A model generated the notes under the pieces. The model was not told the DNA's origin and did not search any database. It was given only the letters and a program-made list of their open reading frames with translations. Both the position numbers and the translations under genes were made by a program. From JAFAQB01 sp046724555 (GTDB taxonomy: Archaea; Thermoproteota; Nitrososphaeria; Nitrososphaerales; Nitrososphaeraceae): DNA of 37,802 nucleotides. Below, piece by piece: positions 1 through 8,209 of this stretch; within the stretch, counting starts at the first letter, position 1, and every line of letters starts with the position of its first letter. Where the stretch lies: contig JBKOWU010000352.1 in NCBI GenBank assembly GCA_046724555.1, forward strand, positions 1 through 37,802, written 5' to 3'.

Positions 1-128
1 TATGAAAAGTACCCGATATGTACATATCTTAGTATATTGTATGCCTTTGTCTTACATTATGATTTAAATGATACAGATGCTTTCATATCTGGCCTTTGAT
101 ATACAGTTCAAAATTTTAGACCACGTAT

Positions 129-746
129 ATGATACACAAGAATTTATTTGATAGAAGGAAACGAAGCCATGTAATTGCAGCACTTGTTGCTGTGTCACTG
201 ATATCATATTTTTTCGTTTCAATATATATTTTACCAGATATTTACGTCAGGGCGCCCAAACCAAGGCCAGCGCCAATTATTAGCAAAGCAAACTTATCGT
301 CGCCAGTGATTCACTTGGGGAACACATTCTATTTTTATCTGCAAGCCAAAAACGCAGGCGACGATGCGGATATGCAAATTATATCTATTGCCTTTCCAAA
401 CCTAACTAGTATAGATACAAAAGTCTACATCCGACAATCTGATTTAACCCAAAAGCCCTTGTTTGTTAATATAGGAGACAAAGTCGGATCAGATTATACT
501 GGTCTGGAAAATATTGTTTATGCAAAATATCCTTCTATAGAAGCATTTAGTAGGCCATGGCATTCGAACGTCCCTCATAGCATGAAGTTGGAGATAAGAC
601 CTTCTTCTGTGGGAAAATTTCTTATATTTTTAAAGGTTATCTCATTTCCGCATACAGACAACCTTGCCCACTATCCTAAGGCGGGCATCAAAGATTTCCA
701 GAACGAATATGTGAAAGTGTATCCAGTCGAAATCTTGCAGAATTAG
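129..746 (+). CDS. Membrane-anchored extracytoplasmic protein of unknown function
   Basis: 205 residues. A basic N-terminus (residues 1-13) is followed by one hydrophobic segment at about 15-36, then a soluble region that should lie outside the cell. The outer part is rich in beta-prone stretches with short polar turns (about 45-200), compatible with one or two Ig-like or CARDB-like sandwiches, but I see no catalytic motif and do not recognise a named family. The start ATG is preceded by an AT-rich stretch at 98-117 that could hold a TATA element. It stands alone on this strand, with 325 bases before the next gene. Function unknown; the anchored outer-surface topology is a fairly safe reading, the fold is inference. 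Confidence 0.7.
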   Translation: MIHKNLFDRRKRSHVIAALVAVSLISYFFVSIYILPDIYVRAPKPRPAPIISKANLSSPVIHLGNTFYFYLQAKNAGDDADMQIISIAFPNLTSIDTKVYIRQSDLTQKPLFVNIGDKVGSDYTGLENIVYAKYPSIEAFSRPWHSNVPHSMKLEIRPSSVGKFLIFLKVISFPHTDNLAHYPKAGIKDFQNEYVKVYPVEILQN

Positions 747-1071
747 GCGCAGACAGTGAATAACCAAATCTTTATACGAGTTTAGATACATCAGAAACAA
801 GATACATACTAGTTGCGTGTTGAATGTATGTAATAAAATAGCGGCGTTGAATTTATAACAGATTTTGACTTGAGGATTAACACGTTTGTAGCAGCGTGCT
901 CTCGTCTATTCGGATATATATTTTTGGTCGCAGGAATAATCATTTAAATGCAGATTTTGAATTGGTTGCTCACAACTAAGTTGCGCCGCCTACAATACCT
1001 GAAATGACGCAAACGCCCTAATCATTATCAATATATATTAATGCTGAGTAAATTATCTAAAAGAGTCCACC
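747..1071. other. Intergenic region with promoter of the 413-residue membrane protein
   Basis: No coding frame, tRNA or clear RNA motif is seen here. An AT-rich stretch at about 1030-1041 (ATATATATTAATG-like) lies about 35 bases before the ATG at 1072 and is the best TATA candidate for that gene. A second TATA-like run at about 915-925 has no obvious gene behind it. Confidence 0.4.
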
Positions 1072-2313
1072 ATGTTTGCCACTAAACGCTTTGGGGTAAG
1101 GGACCGAGGTACAACGAAGAATATACCCGAGGGTCACATACAGTCGTCAACAGATCCTAGCCTGCCCCTTACTCGTTTCGCTGCCCCTCCATCCTATCTA
1201 GTTGGTTGTATACTCGTGAGTCTGGGAATTTTCACATCTGCAACCGGAGGAAGCTGGGACATTACAAACCACCTATTGAATAAACCTGAAACCTTCTTTT
1301 CTACTCCGCACGCCATGCTCTATGCAGGTGTCGCTTCAGCAATACTGGGGTGCACTTTTATGTATAGAGGACGCAAATATATACACCACCTTTATCGATC
1401 TTTCCGTACTTCTACAAGGCTGGTAATTACAGGCATTACAATGCTTGTTGTAGCAGGGCCAGTGGACTTTGCGTGGCACTCTGCATTTGGTCTAGACGGG
1501 CTCCTAAGCCCCCCACATTTTGTACTACTTATGGGAATGGTAATAAGCAGCCTTGGATCGTTGATCGGACTAGTTCTATATACTCGTCGCGACGAGCTAA
1601 ACGATGGATCTTATATAGCAAACTTGAACTCCCAGCGCCATAGTTGGGTTTGGGGTTTACTGGTTTTTGTGAGATCCCATGGTTCTATGGTTTTATCTAC
1701 GCTTGGCATCATACCAGTATGGCTAGCACTCGCTGGCGTTATCGGAATGTTTAGCCTTCCATTTTCAAAGACACAATATTTCGATTTCAATCCAGACCCG
1801 TCTTTTGGAGCAGTAGTTGCTACTCTCGGCTATCCTGTTCTTTTATCGTTTATTCTCGTCTCCTCTTTTCGATTGGGAAAGGACAGGTTTGGTCTCATTT
1901 CTGTAACAGCCTCAATTTACATAGCCATTAGTGCCGTAACCGTGATAATTCCTAACGAGTCGCTTGTTCAGACTCTTCCTTTTTACATCCTCAATTTAGT
2001 CCCTATTATAGCAGTTGACGTCTTGTTCGCCATATTTAAATATCGAATCCCGTCTTTAAATTACATTATCGGAGGGGCGGTTCTTGGTTCTGTTTTTTTT
2101 ATGATGCAATATCCGTTGATAACTCATGTCTATAATGAAGTAATTACAATGCAAGCTTTTGTTTGGCCAAGTCTTACGTCTTCTACCTATTTTGAAATGT
2201 TTGGCCAAGTGTATCCTTTGGTAGCTGTCCCTGGTGCTACTATGGGCATAATCGGAGCTATCCTCGCTAACAGACTCATGGCTAAAAACATTGCTCACAT
2301 TGCAAAAAGCTAA
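1072..2313 (+). CDS. Polytopic membrane protein with duplicated H-x12-H / Ser-x-Pro-His motif
   Basis: 413 residues, mostly hydrophobic, with about nine or ten predicted membrane spans from residue 40 to 400 and a polar, probably cytosolic N-terminus of about 35 residues. Two copies of one motif are visible: W62-D63 with H67 and S77-T-P-H80, then W135-H136 and S146-P-P-H149. In both copies the two histidines are exactly 13 positions apart and the second closes an S-(T/P)-P-H box. Such paired membrane histidines often bind a metal or haem, but no family function is known to me, so this is inference. The gene is monocistronic by spacing, with a TATA-like run about 35 bases upstream. Not an AmoC/PmoC homologue as far as I can see. 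Confidence 0.75.
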   Translation: MFATKRFGVRDRGTTKNIPEGHIQSSTDPSLPLTRFAAPPSYLVGCILVSLGIFTSATGGSWDITNHLLNKPETFFSTPHAMLYAGVASAILGCTFMYRGRKYIHHLYRSFRTSTRLVITGITMLVVAGPVDFAWHSAFGLDGLLSPPHFVLLMGMVISSLGSLIGLVLYTRRDELNDGSYIANLNSQRHSWVWGLLVFVRSHGSMVLSTLGIIPVWLALAGVIGMFSLPFSKTQYFDFNPDPSFGAVVATLGYPVLLSFILVSSFRLGKDRFGLISVTASIYIAISAVTVIIPNESLVQTLPFYILNLVPIIAVDVLFAIFKYRIPSLNYIIGGAVLGSVFFMMQYPLITHVYNEVITMQAFVWPSLTSSTYFEMFGQVYPLVAVPGATMGIIGAILANRLMAKNIAHIAKS

Positions 2314-2664
2314 GCATTTGGTAGAGGGCCAAAATGATCGTTTCTGCATACAAGCCTTACATTCCTTGATTACCGCATTATTCTTAACTGCAACGACTCG
2401 CTCAGATTACGGCGGATAACAAATATGTTCTGGCTACCTTAGGAATATTCGACAATATTGTCAGACGAGCTCGACGTTTAAAACTTTTCTCGTCCATATG
2501 GCCAACGAGAACGAAATACAATTACCTGGATATCACATACAAAAGCGTGAAATAAACAATACAAAGAGAATGAATTAATTGTTTTTCTGGTATTAATGAA
2601 CTTTCAGCGTATATTTGTGCATTATATTTTTTTGCTATAGCTCGGCGAGCAGCTGTGACGATAT
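2314..2664. other. Intergenic region between convergent genes, with short palindromes
   Basis: This region separates two genes that end towards each other. No supported coding frame is seen. It holds a perfect 12-base palindrome GACAATATTGTC at 2451-2462 followed closely by CGAGCTCG at 2466-2473. T-rich runs near 2580-2586 and 2628-2636 may act as terminators for the two converging transcripts. The rest is unremarkable. Confidence 0.35.
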
Positions 2665-3306
2665 TCAGTCAAACATGTGTCTTACATCTCCCTCGAGTAC
2701 GCCTGATTCACCATGTAATCTATCTATATGTTTTGACAAAGACTCCTTTGTATCAAACGGTGATTCACAATAAGGGCATTTGAATTTGGACTTGCTTGCG
2801 TCCTTGAGATATGTGATAGACTTGGTATCAATGATACACATAGGCGTGCCCTGGAGAACAGCGTCCTCTGACGAAACAGATATTGCCTCTAGTTTTTCGT
2901 ATATGGCCTCCCTCGTAACCATTCCTAGCACTGCTGAGTAAGCATGAACCATTACCTGTCTCACGTGACGTTTGTCCATAACTGAAAGTGCTTCTTTGAC
3001 CGTAGTAGTAGGTTCGACGGCAAGTACAGGGGAGCTCATGATTTCCCTGAGTTTCACTTTCGCAGGATTTCTATCTTGGCCAAGAACTTTGAAGAGTATA
3101 TCTGTCTTGCTGACAATACCCACGACTTCACCTTTGTGGGATGCAAGGACGCACCGTGCATTTCTGTCTTCCATGAACTCATAAGCTTCCTTTGCAGACT
3201 TGTCACTTTCTATTATAATCAAATCAGTACTAAGAACTGTGCCGATAGGAGATAACAAGAGAGAATTTATATTGTCGGGCGCGTGAGCAGAGCTCTGTTC
3301 TTGCAT
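2665..3306 (-). CDS. CBS-domain pair protein with C-terminal C2H2 zinc finger
   Basis: 213 residues. Two CBS motifs lie at about 20-75 and 85-142; the second carries the typical M-S-x-P-V opening (90-94) and V-x-P-x-x-T-V-x-E-A-L run. CBS pairs bind adenine nucleotides such as AMP, ATP or SAM and act as sensors. The tail holds a classical zinc finger: C177-x2-C180-x12-H193-x4-H198, a type able to bind DNA or another protein. The combination suggests a soluble nucleotide-sensing regulator with a nucleic-acid or protein contact at its C-terminus; the target is unknown. The ATG start is well placed. It stands alone, with a long upstream region on its own side. Confidence 0.88.
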   Translation of the reverse strand: MQEQSSAHAPDNINSLLLSPIGTVLSTDLIIIESDKSAKEAYEFMEDRNARCVLASHKGEVVGIVSKTDILFKVLGQDRNPAKVKLREIMSSPVLAVEPTTTVKEALSVMDKRHVRQVMVHAYSAVLGMVTREAIYEKLEAISVSSEDAVLQGTPMCIIDTKSITYLKDASKSKFKCPYCESPFDTKESLSKHIDRLHGESGVLEGDVRHMFD

Positions 3307-3765
3307 AAATAAAGAGTGTGAAAGTTTTATTTATAGTTGATGTTTGCTTTTGTGTTCTTTCTATCGTTGTTTTTCAGGTCATGTATTACGGCGAATTTAA
3401 AAAACGTATTGTATATTGTGTCAGACCATCTCTTAACAAGGCTCTATAGTAGTATGTCTATTCGATGATCAGATAGAGAAGACTGAGATGTGACGAGCTC
3501 CAATAGTAATCAAAAAATGGCTTGATTCTTTTAATCAATTCGAATGAACAACTAGGAGTTTCTGGCGCTTAACATGCATCTATATTATTTTATTTGTGCC
3601 TTGGATTAACTAAAGTCGTTATTTACCTTAAGATCGATAGGTGATAACCCTATGGGCCGAAGCCGAAGAATAAGATTAAACTATGTCTTTTACTCTAGAA
3701 AGCTAAGTACTTTTGTTAGTATCATGATAATAATCATTATGTATTGATATTTCCAAGTAAAGAAT
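3307..3765. other. 459-base divergent intergenic region
   Basis: It separates the CBS-zinc-finger gene (minus) from a small membrane protein (plus), so it must contain both promoters. Near the right edge an imperfect palindrome of the form ATGAT-AATA-ATCAT at about 3724-3737 sits about 30 bases before the ATG at 3766, in the place of a promoter. A small hairpin, ATAGG then CCTAT, lies near 3638-3654. I see no gene, tRNA or convincing C/D-box RNA. Confidence 0.35.
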
Positions 3766-4101
3766 ATGGCAATTCTATCGGCATGGAGCATAATTCATTT
3801 TATAATTGGTTTAATAATTTCTACTGTCATCATATTCATTGTTACAAAGATATTCGGCGAGAAAGAGGGAATAAAGACTGCTTTCGCAACAGCTCTGATC
3901 GGATCGATTATCTACGGGATTACATACTTTTTAATTGGAAGTGGGCTGCTGGCAGCTATCGTCGGAGGTATAGCTTGGCTATTTTCTTTAAAATGGTTGT
4001 ATAGAATCGGCTGGCTCAAGTCAATAGTTATTGCAGTCATAATATGGGTGATAACTTCACTAGTGGGTATATTGCTTCCAACAGCTCCTGGCCCGCTTTA
4101 G
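3766..4101 (+). CDS. Small four-span membrane protein, unknown
   Basis: 111 residues, almost entirely hydrophobic, with spans at about 5-26, 37-58, 60-76 and 84-104 and short polar loops (K-E-K after the first span, a K-W-x-x-R turn before the last). It has glycine-rich helices typical of small packed membrane proteins or holin-like and phage-holin-4-like families, but I cannot assign it. A different frame overlaps the same DNA from 3744; it was rejected because this frame has clear membrane-span composition. Standing alone in a loose accessory stretch. Function unknown. Confidence 0.6.
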   Translation: MAILSAWSIIHFIIGLIISTVIIFIVTKIFGEKEGIKTAFATALIGSIIYGITYFLIGSGLLAAIVGGIAWLFSLKWLYRIGWLKSIVIAVIIWVITSLVGILLPTAPGPL

Positions 4102-4467
4102 GTAACAGCAATTCTTTATACTAGAATATTATTCGGCAATAAAATCCTGCCCGCAATCTTAAGAAATTATTCTAGCTTCTTATTACGCTGGCTGAACTTG
4201 TAAAGGAAGGTCAAATGCGTTAAATGTATATGCTGTTCTGGGGGATAGCGGTCATGTCAAATTCGCTAAACATATACTTCACCTTGTAAAGTCATAATAC
4301 ATGAGTAGGGAATATTGAAGATCAAAAAATGAATGCTAAAGAGTGCCATGCGATAATAAGCAACCTTGATATATGTTCAAACTAGATGATTAATTGATCT
4401 ATTATAGGATGCGCTCTAAGAGTAGAATAGGGCTGCTGTGTAAAGACAAAACCAAGATCAACTGGTA
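4102..4467. other. Intergenic region, nothing recognised
   Basis: This stretch runs between the small membrane protein and the Cas4-like gene. It contains only very short open frames (an 18-codon one from 4329 among them), no tRNA and no long repeat. The promoter of the downstream gene should lie in the AT-rich part at about 4376-4410. Confidence 0.3.
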
Positions 4468-4474
4468 GGGTGAT
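4468..4474 (+). promoter_or_regulatory. Strong Shine-Dalgarno site deciding the start of the Cas4-like gene
   Basis: GGGTGAT matches the archaeal anti-Shine-Dalgarno end of 16S rRNA (complement of ATCACC) and lies 4 bases before the ATG at 4479. A GTG at 4470 is in frame but lies inside this site, so the ATG is the better start. Confidence 0.6.
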
Positions 4475-4478
4475 AACA

Positions 4479-5309
4479 ATGGGAATTATTATACAACGAA
4501 GTGCTGAATTTACCAAGCGTCTACTAAAGAACCTAATGTCAAAACATGAACAAAAAAGAAGAATAGATAACACCGTACATGTATCAGACATCATACCAAC
4601 TACCTGCATAAGAAAGCAGTATTATTCAAGAAAGTTCCCTGATATGGACCCGCTTTCCGACCAGTCCGTTCACCACTTTGTAAGGGGGGAGTCAAGTGAA
4701 TTTGTTATCACAAAGCTTGCAGATCTTGGGGTAGCACAAGCTGATATTGAGATGGACGGCATAGTGGCACATCCAGATATCATGAGCCTTGATGAGCGTG
4801 TGATAATCGAATTAAAAGACACTGTTAGTGGTAAGCGCCTAAATTTCTACGATAATACGTTCAGAGCTTACCTCAGACAACTACTATATTATATGGTCAT
4901 GACAGATATAGAAAAAGGAATCATCTCGATAAGATATAACGTACGGGAGCTCAGATGGATTAGGAGCGATTCGGAAGGAGATTATTTCTTCCGCCCGTTC
5001 AGTGCTAAGAACGTTGGCATAGAAAGTTGGCAAGTATTTTTGGCTACGCATGATATAGTGAGACAGCTCTTGAAGAACGAGATGGTAAGACGTAAGAACC
5101 TTTTCCTTAGAGCATTAAATGAAAATAACGTCTCTTTACTGCCTAGGCTAATAGATGATGCAAAGAGAAGCAAATGTCCACATTGCCCGTATAACGATAA
5201 ATGTATCAACCATGACTCTGAGTCTGATGAAGCAAAAGAAATTGCCAAAGAAATCGACCTAATAGACATAAATGGGGTAGTTGAGCTTAGACCTTTTGGG
5301 CATGAATAG
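4479..5309 (+). CDS. Cas4/RecB-type PD-(D/E)XK exonuclease with Fe-S cysteines, standing alone
   Basis: 276 residues from the ATG. Landmarks (numbered from the in-frame GTG three codons earlier): C46 after T-T; G73-E74 of RecB motif I; H101-P-D103; the E114-L-K116 pair that completes the PD-(D/E)XK site; Q137 followed by YY (the Q-x3-Y motif); then C236-x2-C239-x5-C245. The four cysteines match the 4Fe-4S clamp of Cas4 and AddB nucleases, which are DNA exonucleases/endonucleases needing Mn or Mg. In CRISPR systems Cas4 trims prespacers, but no cas1, cas2 or repeat array is in this window, so this is more likely a stand-alone archaeal Cas4-family DNA repair nuclease. Family call firm; role inferred. 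Confidence 0.85.
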   Translation: MGIIIQRSAEFTKRLLKNLMSKHEQKRRIDNTVHVSDIIPTTCIRKQYYSRKFPDMDPLSDQSVHHFVRGESSEFVITKLADLGVAQADIEMDGIVAHPDIMSLDERVIIELKDTVSGKRLNFYDNTFRAYLRQLLYYMVMTDIEKGIISIRYNVRELRWIRSDSEGDYFFRPFSAKNVGIESWQVFLATHDIVRQLLKNEMVRRKNLFLRALNENNVSLLPRLIDDAKRSKCPHCPYNDKCINHDSESDEAKEIAKEIDLIDINGVVELRPFGHE

Positions 5310-5478
5310 GGGTTGTGTAAAATAAAACAGACCGGGCCATATGCCATAAATATGAATTAGATTCAATTAGCGTGACTAAACTATGTGCCTCCTTGCTTTT
5401 TACACGTTATATATACAAACTAAGATTCAATAAAGATTTAGTTTGATCTTGTAATTGCAATGGCATACGCCGAGTGTT

Positions 5479-5766
5479 TTATAGCTTGTGCATTGGCATC
5501 TTATCATTGTCTTGCGGGTTACTGCTGCCGTCATGATATCTTCCAAACCACAATTGCGAGTATCCTCTGTGAGTACTTACCTGTAGGAGTACCATCCCTG
5601 TAATTTTTCTAATTTTTTCTATCGCCTTAGCGTCTGCAAAAAAGTCATTCGTATTGAATATGAGAAACTCCTTGTTTCCGTTCTTAACATATTCAAAGCC
5701 GCAGTCGTCGGAGCAGTTCAACGAGTCCCATATCCACTCCTCGCATTCATCTATCGACAGCTGCAT
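5479..5766 (-). CDS. Small hypothetical protein, possibly conserved
   Basis: 95 residues with an ATG start. It is soluble, mixed alpha/beta in look, with a Cys-x4-Cys pair near the N-terminus (residues 18 and 22), several tryptophans and a polar C-terminal tail after about residue 78. It has balanced composition and no low complexity until that tail, which supports a real gene. No family recognised. It is isolated, with about 170-180 bases of non-coding DNA on each side. Function unknown. Confidence 0.55.
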   Translation of the reverse strand: MQLSIDECEEWIWDSLNCSDDCGFEYVKNGNKEFLIFNTNDFFADAKAIEKIRKITGMVLLQVSTHRGYSQLWFGRYHDGSSNPQDNDKMPMHKL

Positions 5767-5949
5767 ATACTTTCTCCGTGAATTGATCTAATTTCTTATT
5801 GCTCAACAAATCATTTAAAAATATTCTTCTGATGAAACAAAGATGGTACATCATGAACTAAATTGTGACGGACGTTAAGGGCTTTCTATGATGGCATGTG
5901 AAGTGATCCCGCAGCAAGGATCCTTAGTTATGTAGCCATGCCTTATACC

Positions 5950-6834
5950 TTAGTCATGTTTGGGTTGAGTATTCGCTGTGGTTTGTGAAGAAGCAGCAAG
6001 CATCGTATTGCTCAATAACATTGCAATAGTCATTGGTCCAACTCCTCCTGGTACTGGAGTTATCCAAGAAGCCTTTTCCTTCATAGATTCGAAGTCCTCC
6101 ACATCGCCTACTGGCCTTCCCATCAATCGAGATATACCTACATCAATTATTATAGCACCATCTTTAACCATGCTGCTATTTAGTGCAAATCTTTTGCGGC
6201 TCCCCACTGCTGTGACTATTAGCTCCGCAGACTTTATCTTGTCAACTAGATTCTTTGACTTGGAATGACATACCATGACTGAAGCATTTCTTTGCAGTAG
6301 GAGAATCGCGAGGGGTTTTCCCACAAGGTTGCTTCTATTAAGCACGATAGCGTCGATAGACTCTAATTCGATCTTATAATAATCTAAAAGCTGCATTATT
6401 CCTAATGGTGTGCATGGAACTAAAGTTGCCCTACCGTTGAATAACATTCCAGCATTTGTCTGTGTCAGCCCATCTACGTCCTTTGAAGGGCTGATCGTAT
6501 TAATTACATTAGCTTCATTTATCGCCTCAGGAAGTGGCAATTGTACAAGTATTCCATGGACATCAGGATCATTGTTCAGCTTCATAATTAATTCTATGAG
6601 TTCTTTTTGACTGATGTTTGAGCCCATTTTGTAATCTTTCGTATTTATACCAACGTCAGCTGCAGCCTTTTGTTTATTTTTCACATAAATGGCGGAAGCA
6701 GGATCGTTGCCCACGAGAATAGTCGCGAGACTCGGAATGAGAAGTCCTTTTGACTTCATGTTCTCGACGTCTTTTTTAACACGAGATTTTATAACAGATG
6801 CAACAATATTACCATCGATTGTACTGCCGGTCAA
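5950..6834 (-). CDS. folD: Bifunctional methylenetetrahydrofolate dehydrogenase / methenyltetrahydrofolate cyclohydrolase
   Basis: 294 residues, the usual FolD length. It converts 5,10-methylene-THF to methenyl-THF (NADP-linked) and then to 10-formyl-THF in the cytosol, feeding purine synthesis and one-carbon metabolism. Seen: Y50-x3-K54 catalytic pair, V-Q-L-P-L-P segment near 97-102, K-D-V-D-G near 118-122, the P-C-T-P-x-G box, and the C-terminal P-V-P-G-G-V-G-P-M-T signature. The nucleotide-binding loop reads L-N-R-S-N-L-V-G-K-P where most FolD have G-R-S, a single unusual Asn in place of the first Gly. The start is TTG at 6834; no in-frame ATG precedes it. Thaumarchaea use tetrahydrofolate, so the gene fits. 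Confidence 0.96.
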   Translation of the reverse strand: MTGSTIDGNIVASVIKSRVKKDVENMKSKGLLIPSLATILVGNDPASAIYVKNKQKAAADVGINTKDYKMGSNISQKELIELIMKLNNDPDVHGILVQLPLPEAINEANVINTISPSKDVDGLTQTNAGMLFNGRATLVPCTPLGIMQLLDYYKIELESIDAIVLNRSNLVGKPLAILLLQRNASVMVCHSKSKNLVDKIKSAELIVTAVGSRKRFALNSSMVKDGAIIIDVGISRLMGRPVGDVEDFESMKEKASWITPVPGGVGPMTIAMLLSNTMLAASSQTTANTQPKHD

Positions 6835-7030
6835 CGCGAATTGCAGTTGACCATATCAAAATATAGACGTTTCACAAGCTCGACAACTTTGTGGCGCAGG
6901 AAGGTTATTGAATTACTTTATGTGCGACTAGCCATTTTTGCTTTAACGTAACATTCTCTAGGATATCGAGTGTAAGGATTTACTAATCCGTCTATCACAA
7001 CCTTTTAAGCTCGCACAGGATAACTAGGCT

Positions 7031-7150
7031 ATGGTTCTTGGACTGCTGTGGACTCTTATTGTGGTGATAGTAGCAATAATTATTATCATTGTGCTACTCA
7101 AGCTGGTATTTGCTATAATCGCAATAGGCCCATTTGAATGGTGTGTATGA
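7031..7150 (+). CDS. 39-residue single-span membrane peptide
   Basis: An ATG-to-TGA frame of 39 codons. The product starts M-V-L-G-L-L-W and is a continuous hydrophobic helix rich in Ile and Val up to about residue 32, with a lone Lys at 24, then a short tail ending P-F-E-W-C-V. A TTTTAA-like box about 25-28 bases upstream fits a leaderless archaeal transcript starting at the ATG. Composition and promoter placement make it more convincing than chance, but no homology is known to me. Could be a small subunit or regulator of a membrane complex. Confidence 0.45.
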   Translation: MVLGLLWTLIVVIVAIIIIIVLLKLVFAIIAIGPFEWCV

Positions 7151-7330
7151 ATGGTGTGTACAGCTGAACCGTCATTCTATCAAGTAGAGAAAATAATGTC
7201 GAGGCGTTTTATGAATTTGTATAGCTAGGTTAGCCAAGCAGCATAGCCATTGTTTAGGATGTTCTGCGCTATAGTCAGCTTATACCATACTTAGATTTTT
7301 TAATTGATGAATGTTATACCTGTCTAGTGA

Positions 7331-7711
7331 TTGAACCAAGAATGGCCCAAATCCAATGATTGGATCCCAATTCAAATCACATTTAAATCCAGATGCGCTG
7401 AATGTCAAAGGGAGCTTCCTCCCGGTCGGGTGCTTTGGTCTAGTTCCCGAAAAGCCGCCAAACATTTAGCTTGTAATACTGAGATATCATCAGGCCAGGA
7501 GTACGAGCATTGCCCAAACAATGTAGTAACCGAGAACCCCACTCGAAGTGCTGCATCTCGATTAATCTGCACATCCAAAACAGGATGTAATAAATGTGAA
7601 CAATTGATATACTGCGAGCAAAGACTAGTCTCAAAATATTGTATATGTGATCAATGTTTAGTTAAGTTATTGATCCTTTTGATTCTTATCAGGAGTTTAC
7701 GAAAAAAATGA
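7331..7711 (+). CDS. Cysteine-rich zinc-finger protein, hypothetical
   Basis: 126 residues from a TTG start. The N-terminal part (about 17-48) has the pattern C-x2-C, then P-G-R-x-L-W, then K-H-L-x-C, which resembles the treble-clef zinc fingers common in thaumarchaeal proteins (C-x2-C, G-E/R, W, H-x2-C). A second cluster of cysteines at about 79-110 (C-x5-C-x2-C, then C-x-C-x2-C) may form another zinc site. The last 20 residues are hydrophobic then basic. Probably a small nucleic-acid or protein adaptor. The start is uncertain and the gene could be decaying, since the second cluster is irregular. Confidence 0.5.
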   Translation: MNQEWPKSNDWIPIQITFKSRCAECQRELPPGRVLWSSSRKAAKHLACNTEISSGQEYEHCPNNVVTENPTRSAASRLICTSKTGCNKCEQLIYCEQRLVSKYCICDQCLVKLLILLILIRSLRKK

Positions 7712-7849
7712 GACATTTAAAAAAATGATTCAAAATATCGTTTCTTACTCATTATCGAGCTAAGAATTCAGAACGAGTAGCTAAAAGTATTTTGAATAAT
7801 CGTGAATGTGGATCCATGTAGTTATGAAATATAATACACTGACGGAATG

Positions 7850-8209
7850 CTACAGCGTACGATTTGCTCTAACCCAGCCCACTAATTCTCTGTTAATGTT
7901 ATTATTACTAACGTCAATTATCGGAAGAATAACCTTTGATTGTGTTTCAATTGATTGCTTGTATGATGCCATCTCCGCAAAACCAAGCCATGCATAGTGA
8001 ATAATTCCTTTCATCTGGTCTCTTACTACTTCATCGGTCGATGGCAGACCGGTACTCATGAAAATCATCCCATCACACCATTTGGCTGCTGCGGAGATAT
8101 TCCCTGGGGGTATGTTGTCTGTCATAAGTCTGATGAAATCAGACAGAGAGTATTCTGCTATTTCGTAAATCTTAATTTCCTGTATAGGTGAATAGACTAT
8201 CTTGACCAT
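7850..8209 (-). CDS. Hypothetical soluble protein
   Basis: 119 residues, ATG start, balanced composition. It has alternating helix and strand character, two tryptophans near residue 90-112, and a central stretch around W-C-D-G-M. No membrane span, signal peptide or known motif. A competing 64-codon frame on the plus strand (7997-8191) and one at 7806-7997 lie inside it and look like shadows. Isolated between loose intergenic DNA; function unknown. Confidence 0.5.
   Translation of the reverse strand: MVKIVYSPIQEIKIYEIAEYSLSDFIRLMTDNIPPGNISAAAKWCDGMIFMSTGLPSTDEVVRDQMKGIIHYAWLGFAEMASYKQSIETQSKVILPIIDVSNNNINRELVGWVRANRTL

Noticed and set aside
4468..5309. CRISPR adaptation locus around the Cas4-like gene
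   Set aside because: No repeat-spacer array and no cas1, cas2 or effector gene on either strand of the window.
4985..5347. Minus-strand frame overlapping the Cas4-like gene end
   Set aside because: Antisense to the conserved cysteine cluster and E-x-K core; composition is not protein-like.
5826..5875. C/D-box sRNA candidate with TGATGA
   Set aside because: The C-box-like CTGATGA lacks the purine, and no properly spaced D box (CTGA) follows.
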